From: Ailanthus altissimus
Lineage: Eukaryota; Streptophyta; Magnoliopsida; Sapindales; Simaroubaceae
DNA length: 64,000 bases
Direction: 5' to 3'
Assembly (NCBI GenBank): GCA_946807835.1
Contig: OX327703.1
Span: forward strand, 1,743,501 to 1,807,500
Of the stretch, positions 41,597 to 53,000 are shown piece by piece. The number at the start of each line of letters is the position of its first letter. Positions within the stretch are counted from its first letter, which is position 1. The notes below the pieces were generated by a model, which saw only the letters and a program-made list of their open reading frames with translations, made no database searches and had not been told where the DNA came from. The translations under genes were made by a program, and so were the position numbers.

Positions 41597-43850
41597 TGTT
41601 GGGATTTGTGATTACGTGCCATCCCTTTTATGTATAAATATTTGCTTTATGTTTATACATTTATAATTTCAATATATCACTAATTATTTTATTTATAAAT
41701 ATGGTAAGATGCTTGTAACGTTTTAGACATTATATGATCTGAACGAGTTCAGATCTAATCTAAAGGAGTTTAGATCAGAACTAAGAGTTAGTAAAATCTA
41801 AAGAGTTAGAGCCTTGTCTGAAATGGGACAAAGACCTAAGAATATATTAATAATGACATAGTTGCAATGGGTTGCAAATGGTGCTAAGAAATGTTGTTAT
41901 GCAAATATGTTCTTAAATTTAATGTTCTTGATCTACCTTCACTAATGCGGGTCTGCTAGTGAAGATCTTAATATATATATAGATCAGTGTATATCTATAT
42001 CTAGATAGTCCAGATGGTTAGTCTTAGCAGACCATGAGTTTAGTGGAAACTCGTATAGAGATACAAGTATTCAGTAAGGACTGAATATTGAACAGACTCA
42101 CAAAGATCTCCAATAGACATCCCATAAAGCCGTCAATGGATGATCTTTCGAGTTGAGTAGTATTCGTGGTCCTTAGTCCTGAGTGCCACGGTGGACTTGT
42201 GAGTGATCCATCATACTTTGGTTCCACACATGTCAGATACCTTTCATGGTCTGACCGCTGGGTGTCGCTGGGTATGGTCCGATGCTCATGGAGTCCGGTG
42301 TGTACAGATATGGGATCCATCAACTCAATTGGGTGAGTAAAATATCATGTAACTCTAAGATTGTATTTCAGAAAGTCTTATGGCCATAAGCAGACATCCA
42401 AGAATTTCTTGGGAAAATAATATCGTGAAAGTGTTTACGGATATTATTTATTGAAATACAAATCTAGAGATAAGTTTATGGTTGAGCACATGGAGACTTG
42501 ACGGTGTTGATCTATATCTCCGCTCTTCTAGGATATTTATGATGGAAGGATTATACGAATATGTTATAACCTCAACTTGTATGGTCTAATGCGCCATTTT
42601 GTAATATCTGTAACATGTGTGTGGGACATTGTTCACGGACGTGTGAAATAGTTTCATATGATAAATCGGGCATAGACCTAGAGAGTCTCACAATATGAAG
42701 TGTACTCATTGTGCACTGGGGCGGCGAATTGGATTGAATAATTAATCCAACAATTTTCAGCAAAAATAAAAAATGTTTCTAGGTTCCTTTTATTATTCAC
42801 TTGTCAATAATTGAAGGTAAAACACATTATTGGTTTACAAGAGTTGTTAACCAATAAGAAATTGACAAGTGACATAATCTTGCTCCATAAATTATTTACC
42901 ATGTATTTACCTATTTACCTTGCTTGGTAAATACATATATGGTAAATGTAAATAATCAAAATAGTTTTGAATTATTAATATTTTATATATTAATCAAATT
43001 ATTATTATTAATTGGAATAAGTGGCAAACACCATTTACTAATGGAGAATGCACTTGTTATTAATAATAAGGAAAGTTTACCACTTTGTAATTCTTAAATG
43101 ATGCACTAAGGAAGTGGTAAAACCACTTAACATTGATTAAATGCCATTTACTCTCTAGAAATTGATTCAATTGGTTGAATCAAATTGGTGAGTGAAAAAT
43201 ATGATAGATTAATGTTTGTAATGGCAAACATGGTTAAGTGGTGGTGGAGCACTAAGAGAAATCATTCTTTGCACTTAAGAAAGAATTGAAAGAGTTCAAT
43301 GGGTGTAAGATAGAGTGAAATTCGTTTTAGGAGAAAAGAGAGAGAATTGAGAGCTTTTCCTAAGTGTTTTTCTCAAAGTGTTGAGAGAAAATGCAAAGGC
43401 TTACCAAGCTACAACATATAGAGTTGTAAAGAACTATAGAAAACACCCAATTCTTCTCATCTCTTGGTAGTAATCATAAGGACAAATTGTTTTAAGTGTT
43501 AAAACAATCATTTGCTGGAAATTCAAGGCTGCCATTCTAGTTTCACAATCCCACCGGATTTAGTTGTGAACTAGAATTGTGCAAGGGAACACTTCAAGGT
43601 GAGCTCAACAAATTGAAGCTTGGAGTTCTTGAAGATTTGTAAAGCTACCTTCATATCCGGGTAGGTTATTTATTTGTTATTCATTTTATATCATGCATGA
43701 AATATATATATATGAGATATATATGTACTTGAATGATCATACATGCTTGAATATATTACATATTGTTTAATATGTATGAATACTTCCGTTGCGTATTTAA
43801 TTTTTGAAATTATATACATCTATACACATCACACACCATATCACACAACA
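41597..43850 (+). mobile_element. Third-layer LTR-type element, 2254 bp
   Basis: Starts TGTTGGGATTTGTG and ends CACACAACA, bounded by the perfect 5-bp duplication GCTTA at 41592-41596 and 43851-43855. It carries no polymerase-type frame. Near its right side are AATACTTCCGTTGCGTAT and CATATCCGGGTAGGTTATT, features I associate with the 3' side of long plant LTRs. A diverged inverted relative lies at 59698-61667. The most likely reading is a long solo LTR or a large non-autonomous LTR element. Confidence 0.8.
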
Positions 43851-45752
43851 GCTTATGTCATATAGTATCACCTGTACCCCCCGTGACTTGGCCAATATCA
43901 GAATCTTATAATGTCACTCGTACCTCCGGTGACCTAGCTAATAATCATTTGTAATGTACACTTAAAAAATATACCAGCTGGTTTAAATCATATATAATGT
44001 CAATCGTTCAATATCATATGACTATAGACAATGAGCCAAAATAATTTTTTTTAAATTTCAAAATTAGTAATCAATTTATTTCAAATATCATAACTTCAAT
44101 TCTTTCATAACAATAGCTTGCAACATTTTTATAAACGTTATCCAACTAACCTAAAATTGAACCCAAATTTTGAGTTATCATATAGAGATCTATAAATTTT
44201 CAATTTTGTTTAAAGAGATGTTTAAGAGGTATAAACAAATCATTTATTTGAAAACTTCAAAATAATACATAAACTTTAAAGATATATTCATTCTTTGATC
44301 AAAATCAATGGAAAAAAATTTAATTGGAAAATTATAAACGAGTTTTAGAAGTAATAACAAATTATAAATATCTTTAAGTATTTTCTATATTTCGAATATC
44401 ACAATAATAATATTTTTTATTCGAAAACAAAATGGATACATTATGAATAAAGTTACTTACCTCAACAAAAGTTAAATAACTCAAAGAATATCTCTGCTTA
44501 TTCGAATACCACAAGTATCCTATTCATCAAGATAACAATTAATTACCTATCATAATCATTCTCCAACTAGATATATCTCTCAACTTATGACTATCATTCT
44601 ATCTATTTCAGTATTGAATAATAAATACTCCAAAATTCGTATCTCATATTTTGTATATCGGATTCATATAAAATCTATTCTCATCTATACTAGATACATA
44701 AAGGTTAAACATATAATGTATTTTAAATATTTGGTTTAGCAAAACTATTAAAAACAAATTAATATTTCTGCTTAACATAATCTGTCAAATAGTTTTTGTA
44801 TATGAATATAATTTATAAGTTAGTTCATAAAATATTTTATAGTTGTCTAAAAATTGTGAAATTAAAACTAAAATACCTAAGACATATATAAAAGCTAGTA
44901 TATAAAATTTCAGAATTTTTGAAGATCATTTGATAGGTGAAACTATTTTCTAAATTCGGGTTTACTGCTGAAATTTTTATTTTTTAGTATTGCAGTCACT
45001 ACTTTAGAAATTCATATAGAATTGAATTCTTGGAGATTTTCAGTAAAACAAAATTCTACAGAATCCTTATTGTGTTAGATTTTAAATTTTAAAAATATTA
45101 GTATAAAAATATGTGTATAAATACAGTTTATTCAAAGAATTATACATGTTGTTGTTAAATTCTCTATTTTTCTAAGATCTCACTTACTACTTAATACACA
45201 CACATATATTCAAAGTCAAAAGTAAAGAGTTCTTAATAAAAATCAAGACTTTAAATAATCATTATGAAGTATTATTCATTTGAAAGAATCATATTTAAAA
45301 TAATTATTTAAAACGTTAATTTACTTATGGCAATACACTACTCATAAACTTAACACATAATTTTCACATAATCTCTTCTCAATTCTATTCTACATAACTT
45401 TTTTATAAACCATTTTATTGTCAATTCATCATAAAAATATGTTAACTAAGGATGAACCCTATATAATTATGAAAAATATAACTAAAGAAATTATAGCATG
45501 GAAATGAGAAACATACCCGTGAGTAAGATTCCATTTAACATTTAACTATCTTTTTCTCCTTTCTTTTCAAATCAACACTTGGTTGTTTTATAGCTTAACA
45601 CTCTCAACTCATATACACACTCTAGTTTTTTATTCTTTTCAATCAATTTCTACACTCTTTCTCATATAGACATCATCTATTTATAGTATTTATTTTAGTG
45701 ATACATGATGATAAATTCACTCACTTATGGTAGACATGTTAGGTTTATAAAT

Positions 45753-46070
45753 GAGTCATCAAATTATGTAATTGTTTGCTAAGTGTTTGTGTTAGGTCTT
45801 CTTCATCACTAAGCATAACCTTATCTAAGCATATATATAAGAGTTATTAATGAATGAGTCATCAAGATAGGATCAAATTAGGTATTTGTTTACTAAGTGT
45901 TTATGTTAGGTCATCTTCATCACTAAGCATAACCTTATCTAAGCATATATATATGAGTTATTGATGAATGAGTCATCAAGATAAGATCAAATTAGGTACT
46001 TGTTTGCTAAGTGTTTGTGTTAGGTTATATTCATCATCAAGCATAACATTATTTAAGCATAATTATAAGT
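45753..46070. repeat. Three tandem units of 103-114 bp
   Basis: GAGTCATCAA starts at 45753, 45856 and 45970. Each unit continues with GTTTRCTAAGTGTTTRTGTTAGGT, CATCACTAAGCATAACCTTATCTAAGCATA and TAAGAGTTATTRATGAAT. The first unit is 11 bases shorter. It is part of the second-layer element. Confidence 0.8.
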
Positions 46071-46120
46071 TACAAAATATAATCTAGAGAATGCTTATAG
46101 ATTTAGTGTATTACATCTAT

Positions 46121-46851
46121 ACTTTCCCTGTCTGTGAGCTACCTTTTTAGTGATGACTCTTTATCTTGTCATTATCTCTTTTAGATCCTCAAGCAGTACG
46201 TCGTTTAAATCGACCTTTCCTTTTGTCGATGTAGAGTGCTTCTTCATCGCCTTTTAAAGAGACCCCACTCATTTGCTTGACAATCGCTTCTTGATCAGCA
46301 AGCAAATTTTCAAATTCAATAAGAGATGATTGAGTTGGCTGTCCTTGTACAGTAGTAACAAAACTTCAATACTCGGGCCTCAAACCGTAGATGATAATTC
46401 TTTTCATCCTAGTTTCAGCAATAGCAGCGGCAGGATCTAACTCAGATATTTCACGGCACAAGGACTTTACCTTTGTGAAGTATTGGTTAATTGTCATGTT
46501 GTGTTGTGTAATTGATAATAGTTCATTCTCTAGAAGCTGTAGTCGCGTGTTGTTTTTCTTTAAGAAGAGTAATGCAAAAGTGTCTTATGCTTCATTTGGC
46601 GTTTTGGCCTTCTTTATGTACTTTAACATTTCTTCTTCAACTGTGGTTTTAATGGCGAACATAGCTTTACCAATTTTTACCTTCCATTTTTTTAAAGTGG
46701 CTTCGTCTATTGGCTGCTTCACTTCATTCCCGCCAACGACCTCCTAAAGATCTTGGCTTTGAAGGTAAGACTCCATCAACGCCGCCCATGTATTGTAATT
46801 TTGGTTGTTGAGCTTCTTGATTCCTCTAACAACTTGAAGGTCACCCATCAT
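46121..46851 (-). pseudogene. gag 5' part of copia B
   Basis: The minus-strand frame starts at an ATG at 46849-46851 (MMGDLQVVRGIKKLNNQNY) shortly after the primer-binding site. It continues with YNTWAALMESYL and LKGLRPEY-type Ty1 gag motifs (IIYGLRPEY). Several stops interrupt it, and it is cut at 46120 by the second-layer element. Confidence 0.75.
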
Positions 46852-47049
46852 GTTGGCAGTACCTCAGTAATACCAAACAAGTTTTGTCAACAAACTTGCA
46901 GAGTCACAGACTAGTCACGACACACAGAAGCTCACTTACTCACAATTTCTAGAAGCCCTTTCTGATGTGGAAGATCAGTCAAAGTTGTAACCACAGAGCA
47001 TACTTAGAATTCTTAAAATCCTACAACTTGAGCGGTCCCAAACAGTCCT

Positions 47050-47061
47050 GCTCTAATACCA
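47050..47061 (-). other. Primer-binding site of copia B
   Basis: TGGTATTAGAGC on the minus strand, two bases inside the 5' LTR edge. It is complementary to the 3' end of initiator methionine tRNA except one base, as judged from the usual TGGTATCAGAGC. Confidence 0.75.
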
Positions 47062-47063
47062 AT

Positions 47064-47521
47064 TGTTGAGAATAATGGAGCACAATTGGAACACTTTTAT
47101 TAATACAACAAACCCAAAATTTACAATATAAAATTTAGAAACTCTCACTCTTTCTCACTTACAACACAACTCAACACTCACACACTTTTTGTTAAGCTTC
47201 TTATTTGCTCAAATTTCTAACACTCTAAACTCTCAACAATTGATCAAATACTTGATCAATTCTTTATTCTTAACTTACTTGCTTGCAAAACCAAATGAGG
47301 AAGGGGGGTATTTATATTTAGTTTCAACAAATCAAAATCACACAAATAAAATAATGTAAAAATTTATTAACCACATAAGTTTATAATACTTATCTCCTTA
47401 ATTATTAACTTAAAAATATTTTACCTAATCTAAAAATTTCAAGAATTGAGTTTGTAAATATTTGGACTTAATCTTGGGTTTGGTGTTATAATTAACTTCA
47501 TCTGGCGTTGTAATTTTAACA
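47064..47521 (-). repeat. 5' LTR of copia B
   Basis: A 458-bp direct copy of 37197-37653, with the same TGTTGAGAATAATGG start and TTTTAACA end. Differences are mainly transitions. Confidence 0.9.
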
Positions 47522-47526
47522 TGGAC

Positions 47527-47645
47527 TTCTTTATGCAATTTTCTCATTTCAACACATTCAGTGCATTCTTCTTCATTGGCGGCACCAAATTTCGGAGTCC
47601 AAATGTTAGGTTTGCCCTTGCCGGGAATGTCTATTTTAGGCTAGA
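47527..47645 (-). pseudogene. TNL tail copy, upstream half beyond copia B
   Basis: The minus strand is open for about 39 codons: PKIDIPGKGKPNIW, then TPKFGAANEEECTEC and VEMRKLHKEV. It then meets the TGGAC duplication and continues at 37196. GKPN..T..F resembles the TKPNTYVLDF stretch of the intact TNL exon 5. The match is loose, so the assignment to TNL is inference. Confidence 0.5.
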
Positions 47646-47737
47646 AAAATGTTTTCAACTACTATGTTGAAAGTGCATTCTCCAGATCCCTGAAAATGTA
47701 GAAGCATTAAACTTTGACAATATTTTCAACTACCATT

Positions 47738-48010
47738 TCAAAGTTTAACATACAAAAGTGAAGATGAATAATCAGAATTTAGTAAAATCAAAGTTGATAG
47801 TCCATGGCCAATATCAACTGTAGTTATGAACACCATGCAAGTTATAACACAAGGGCACATCTTAGATAATAGAAAATCACAATCATTCTTCACTCTTTTC
47901 TTGTTGGGTAAGAAAAGAGTGCTTTCCACCAAGTCCAAGTTCAATTGCATAGATCCACCCACGGCTATAGAATCACAAGCATCCATACCAACCATGGCCA
48001 TTGTTGACAA
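47738..48010 (-). pseudogene. HAD-IIA hydrolase pseudogene, middle fragment
   Basis: The minus strand reads AMVGMDACDSIAVGGSMQL, like the VDACDSIAVGDS motif of plant HAD-IIA hydrolases, with the conserved Asp of GDS replaced by Gly. After that the similarity fades (VESTLF against IESTFI). It lies on the same strand as the other HAD fragments. Confidence 0.6.
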
Positions 48011-48481
48011 ACCAGTTTACTCGATGACAAGAAAGAGCAAATAGAAAGATGAGTGCAAGGTATGGCAAGACAACCAGTCTACTCAATGATATTGAGCTTA
48101 AGATAGATTTGCATACACACCAAATTGATAGCACTGCATCTAGCCCATGTAGTTCTTTACAATACACTGAAAATTTGGGCAAAAAGTAAATTTAAGGCAT
48201 CATTTGACAAGAAAGCATCTTTTTCAGTTAATAGGGAGGATTACATTACCACTCTAACTACAATTTAGAAAGAATTTGAGGATTACTTTACCACTCTAAA
48301 TAGCAAGGTTCAATGGAAATCACATTCGGCATTAATTTCAACAAGAAAATGTCATCCAGAAGCAGAATTGTTAATAGAAACCAATAATCATAAATGACTC
48401 CAACTAGCTTGAAAAACATAGCCAAAAACTCAAATGATATCTTACAGACAATAAATCTTTCAATTACCTTCATTTCTTACA

Positions 48482-48690
48482 TTTCCAAACTATGGAAAAT
48501 GAGAAAAGGCCTCCAACTGCTTGCCTTCCACAAGATCCTTGCTTGCGTTTCTGCTCTTTGAACTTATCTGAAGTTCACTTGTACCTCCAACAGCTCTGCT
48601 GGTGTATAAAAATACCCCAAAGACAAATACCATCTAGCCCCCAGCAACAACAGTTTCTTGGTCTTAGCAAAAATTTGAGAATATGTGATT
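48482..48690 (-). pseudogene. TNL C-terminal tail copy, free-standing
   Basis: Minus-strand similarity to 50031-50225 over the whole length (CTCCAACTGCTTGCCTTCC, GAACTTATCTGAAGTTCACTTG, TTCTTGGTCTTAG). Frames carry GGTSELQISSKSR-type and EGKQLEAF endings as in the intact gene, but with frame changes in between. Confidence 0.75.
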
Positions 48691-48914
48691 TTCCTAAAAG
48701 TCAGTCAAATTCAATAATACAATGTAAGAAACATTTGAGAAGTGAATGTAGGTCCAAAGACAAAACTAAAATTTCACTGTATGATTGCATCACCTTATCT
48801 GGCTTTCTCATATAAACCTAAAACCAATCATGCCTTCCACATATATTGTACTTTCCCTATGCAATATTGTATAGTTCTTCAGAGAATCACTATCGCGATT
48901 AGCTAAATATGGTG

Positions 48915-49141
48915 CACATCTTTTCCAGGCTTGACAAGCAGAGCCCTGGCCCCAACAGTCGCATCATCTGGATTAGGAAACACTATGGAGATTTTCTTGC
49001 TGCAAAACATTCCAATATTTTCTCGAGATCCTCAAGACTCATAGGTTTGTAAAGGCCAGAAGGAAGCCACTTGGAGTAATATGGGCCAAAACAAAATCAG
49101 CTTCTTCAACATTCTCCACAGCATACAATCCTAGATCCTAC
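48915..49141 (-). pseudogene. HAD-IIA hydrolase pseudogene, upstream fragment
   Basis: The minus strand reads LGLYAVENVEEADFVLAHI. After a frame change it reads PMSLEDLEKILECFAARKS, and after a stop and another frame change VFPNPDDATVGARALLVKPG. These match in order the middle part of plant HAD-superfamily subclass IIA hydrolases (LAHGTE.., MSLKDLEKILE, VANPDYVTVEARALRVMPG). At least two frame breaks and several stops show it is dead. Confidence 0.8.
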
Positions 49142-50030
49142 AACAAAAGATTTATGTGCAATATTTTAATCAATCATAAGTACATAAATGTTAACATTGT
49201 GATGAGGTAGTTATAAAAGAATCAAAGTATCTAGTGCATTCTATTTCAAAATTTTGCAAAAGTAGCGCACATCTCCTCAAACGTTAAGCTCATAGCTCAG
49301 ATCAAGCAAAAGAAAGAACTTTGGCCTCATTTGAAAGAAGCAAATGACAAGAGAAGAGGTCACAGTCCAATGCTCTGATGCATGATTTTCAATTATAATG
49401 TTGTCAAAAGATTTGAGTGTATTCTGAGACTGAAGATTTAAATCGCAGAAGCTTCATTAACAACAGATTTTTGCATCAATCAGTTTCCCTCAAGAGAATA
49501 CTAAGTATTTTGAAAGTAGAGGATGGCAAAGTGAGAAAGATATGTCGTTCTTCCTCCATAATTAATTCATGCTTAATATTAACAGCCTTTCTACATCATT
49601 TATGTCAAAAGAGGTGATTCTATGTTCATAAAAGTACATTACCACAGTATTTGAAAATAGAGGATTCAATTATGAGGAGAAGAAAAATAAAATCGGGAAG
49701 AAAATAACTGCTATCGGAAATATCAGATACCTCAAGATTTATAGCACCCCTGTCACTCCAAGTCATGAGAATGTATTTGACATGTGCATTACCACTCTAA
49801 AATCAAAGAAAATTACATTCGGTATTAATTTCAACAAGAAAACGTCCTCCGGAAGCAGAAATGTATATAGAAACTAATAATCATAATTACAAGTGAAAAT
49901 AAAAGAGTAAGATAGAATTGAATGGACAATTTAATTAGAAAAACATGGCCAGAAACACAAAAATGTTAAGTTACAGATAATATATCTTCAATTACCTTGT
50001 TCTTTCTTAAATTTCCAAACTAAGGAAAAT
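49142..50030. repeat. Duplicated segment related to 28361-28994
   Basis: Contains the same ordered blocks as the earlier copy (ATAAATGTTAACATTGT at about 49185, AAAGTGAGAAAGA at about 49530, CATGCTTAATATTAA at about 49570, AGAAGCAGAAATG at about 49853). It runs up to the 3' end of the TNL gene. No gene is seen. Confidence 0.6.
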
Positions 50031-53000
50031 TTAAAAGCCCTCCAACTGCTTGCCTTCCGCAAGATCCTCGCTTGTTTTTCTGCTCTTCGAACTTATCTGA
50101 AGTTCACTTGTACCTCCAAGGGCTCTCCTGCTGTAGAAATACACTCCATAGACAAATGCCATCAAGCCCCTGGCAACTACCAGGTTCTTGGTCTTAGAAG
50201 AAATTTGAGAAATGAAGGAACTTTGTTGTTGAGGAGCTTTCATTTGCTCTATGCAAATTTGTTCCAATTCCTCCTCGTCAGATCCTCCAAAACTTCCAGT
50301 AGTTCCACTCGTATCGGCCGTATCATGAATGTTGTGATGTGAGTTTCCAATATCAGCGCCGGCGTCAAAATCTAGAACATAAGTGTTGGGTTTGGTCTCG
50401 TTGGGATGTGCATATACTGGACACACCCCACAACACGTCACATGATTATATTTGGATGGGAATTCAAATTCAGTTTTCATTGGGAATGATTTAAATTCAA
50501 ATGAGACAGCAGTAGGGTGGTCAGCATCAGGTAACAAAAAATTCTGATAGAAACAAAATCCAAGGAAGATATGATCCTTGTTAAGGGATCCGGGAACAAG
50601 AAAAGAGTACTCGTATCCGGGTAGAGAGAGATTAGTTGTTTCGAAAAGGTACCTACAGCTGACTGAAACATACCCAAAACTAAAACAGTCTTCCCCAAAT
50701 TCATGAGCAGCACAAACAGCAAAACCAAAGAGGTTTCTATTACAACGATGTTGTGGCAATTGAATAGTTATTGAAGATCCTGAACATTGATTACTGAACC
50801 AGTCAGGAATTCCACTTCCAGGTAAACAAATTTTGATTGCGGATATACCATACCATTTCTGTAATTGAAATCATGATTTAGAATGTAAAAAGGAAAAAGA
50901 GAGGGAGAGGAAAGAATAGAGAACTGCGTACCTCTTTATGCAATATTCTCATTAATAAAATAATCATATGCTGAATTCTTAGTTGTGAATCTTTCAAACA
51001 ATAGTTCTTCGCTTTCTCATTCAGTTTCAGACAATTAGTAAAGATGAACTCTATTTGGTCACCTATATATACGTTTGAGTCTTCGAAGGGGGTTTGCAGC
51101 GTGGATGCATCTAATTCATCTAGACATGATGGAAGCTCTGGCAAAGATTGGAGCTGCCTACAGTTGCGTGCATGCAGTTTTTGTAGACCTCGTGGAAGCT
51201 TTGGAAATGAGCGAAGCATATTACAATTACTCAAGATAAGTTGTTTCAGCCGAAAAAGTTGCTTCATGTTTGCAGGTAAATTCTCGAAGTTATTTCCACT
51301 TAGATTTAAGACTACCAATGTGGATATGCAGACAATATCTGAAGGGATTTCCCTTATATCACAGTCACTTAGGTTTAGATATATCATTGAAGAAAAGCCA
51401 GCTAATGATGGAGGCAAAACCAAACCCCTGCATCCAGAACAATCAAGTCGTTGAAGTTTGTCTATATCTGCTATAGAGGACGGTAGTTGACCAATGGATG
51501 TTCCCTTTGCCTCGAAGTAATTGAAAGAGATTAACCTCTGCGCATTCTCTGCCAAACTATCAAGGTTTGAGCAATCACTCAATCTCAAAAATGTAAGCGC
51601 TTCTAAACGTTTAATTGAAGACTGCAGCTCGCTAATAGCTGTCGAGCTTAAATAAATAGATCCTAAACATTCCATTTTCCCCAAGATTTCTAGGAAACTC
51701 TCAAGATTTGAGCAGTCATAAAGAATAAGCCTACGAAGAGATTTCAATTTGCATATGCTAGTTGAAAGCCTCTTGAGCTTCTTCGATTTGCTCATGTTTA
51801 GGATTTCAAGAACGTTTAGGCACTCGATTGACGAGGGAACTTCTTCTATTGATGTCCCTTGTAAATCTAGCTTTATTACATTTCCCATAATCTGTGGAAA
51901 CTCTGTGAGATTAACACAGTGAGAGAAATAAATCTCTATGGGAGAACTAAAATAAATGTTGCTTGGGAAGCTCCTAAGACTTTTGCAGCCCCTCATATAT
52001 AAGAAACAAAGGTTGTTGAAATTCTGGATTGAGAAGGGAATGTCAGGCAAGCTTGTGCAATTCAAAAGATTAATTCTCTCAAGACACGGGGTCCCCAATG
52101 ATTCCAAGACTCTGGTGAGAGATTGGCAGTGCGAGAGATCAATAAATTTTAACTTGAAAGCTTTCTGTAGCAAAAGACAAATATTTACCAGATTAGATTA
52201 ACATTATCCAAGATTTTAAAAGTTAACATTCAATGAGACAAAGTGAACGAAACATATTTGGAGATCATATTATACCTTTTCTTCTTCCCAGAGTTGTTGA
52301 ACTTTACTATAAGGCAGGCTTATTGCAACGAGATCATCTGGACTAAAATTCACTGGCAATGTTCTCAAGGGATATCCGTGCCAATGAAGATATCTTAGTC
52401 CATCAGGAAGATATTCCAACCCTTTTAGAAGATGAACTTTAGAACTCATCTTAGTAACTCCAAAATCTTGAGGCATATAAAATTTAAGTAATCTAAGATT
52501 AGACATATTTGTAAAGGCTCCAGAATCTAGATGTATATCCCTTATTTTGGACAAATCCAAGAATATGCCTCTAATTGCATCGGTCCCCTTATAAACAAGA
52601 GAAATATATCGAGTTAGCATAAAATGCATAAATTTTTTATCAAGTTTATTATAGATCTTCTCAAGTAAAAATGAAATAAAAAAAATTAAATTAAATTAAT
52701 TAGGCTCTAAACTACCTTATTTTTCTCCAGCACATGACCAATATCCTCGTGATTCCACAATCTGCTACGTTTTCCTGGTTCTTCTTCAGATTCTTGGCAA
52801 ACAATTTCCCTACCCATTTCTTGCAATAAATCATGCATTTGCAACTTGTTGAAATTTGATATTGTTACAAGTGACTTATTAACAAGATCACCCAATCTAT
52901 GACGTACCATATTAGAGTTAGGACCACCTATTATCATAGTCACAAAATCTTTGTCCTCTCCTTTGAAAAAACATGCAATGTCAAGAAATATACTTTTTTC

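Larger units (their letters stand above)
41043..46115. mobile_element. Second-layer LTR-type element inside copia B gag
   Basis: Starts TGTAACACCCC and ends GTGTATTACA, with the perfect 5-bp duplication TCTAT at 41038-41042 and 46116-46120. Without the inner insertion it is about 2.8 kb. I found no polymerase frame and no internal direct LTR pair, so it may be a long solo LTR or a non-autonomous element. It has a tandem repeat near its right end. The TGTAA...TTACA termini and the 5-bp duplication favour LTR-type integration. The strand is not assigned. Confidence 0.8.
37197..47521 (-). mobile_element. Copia element B with two further nested insertions
   Basis: A Ty1/copia retrotransposon coding on the minus strand, 10325 bp as it stands. 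The LTRs (37197-37653 and 47064-47521) begin TGTTGAGAATAATGG and end TTTTAACA on the plus strand. The perfect 5-bp duplication TGGAC lies at 37192-37196 and 47522-47526. The primer-binding site (minus strand, 47050-47061) reads TGGTATTAGAGC, matching the initiator-Met type used by many plant copias with one change. The polypurine tract GAGGGGGAG is at 37654-37662. Order on the minus strand is gag, protease, integrase, reverse transcriptase, RNase H. All are broken by stops. The second-layer element (41043-46115) splits gag. LTR copies look roughly 90% identical by eye, so the insertion is not recent. Confidence 0.93.

Noticed and set aside
42024..42323. Minus-strand open frame of 99 aa in the third-layer element
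   Set aside because: The related copy at 60-61 kb does not keep this frame by eye, and no domain is recognisable.
45753..46070. CRISPR-like direct repeats
   Set aside because: Units are tandem with no unique spacers, and the genome is a plant. Ordinary minisatellite.
46391..46747. Plus-strand open frame of 118 aa
   Set aside because: Antisense to the copia B gag remnant, which has recognisable motifs.
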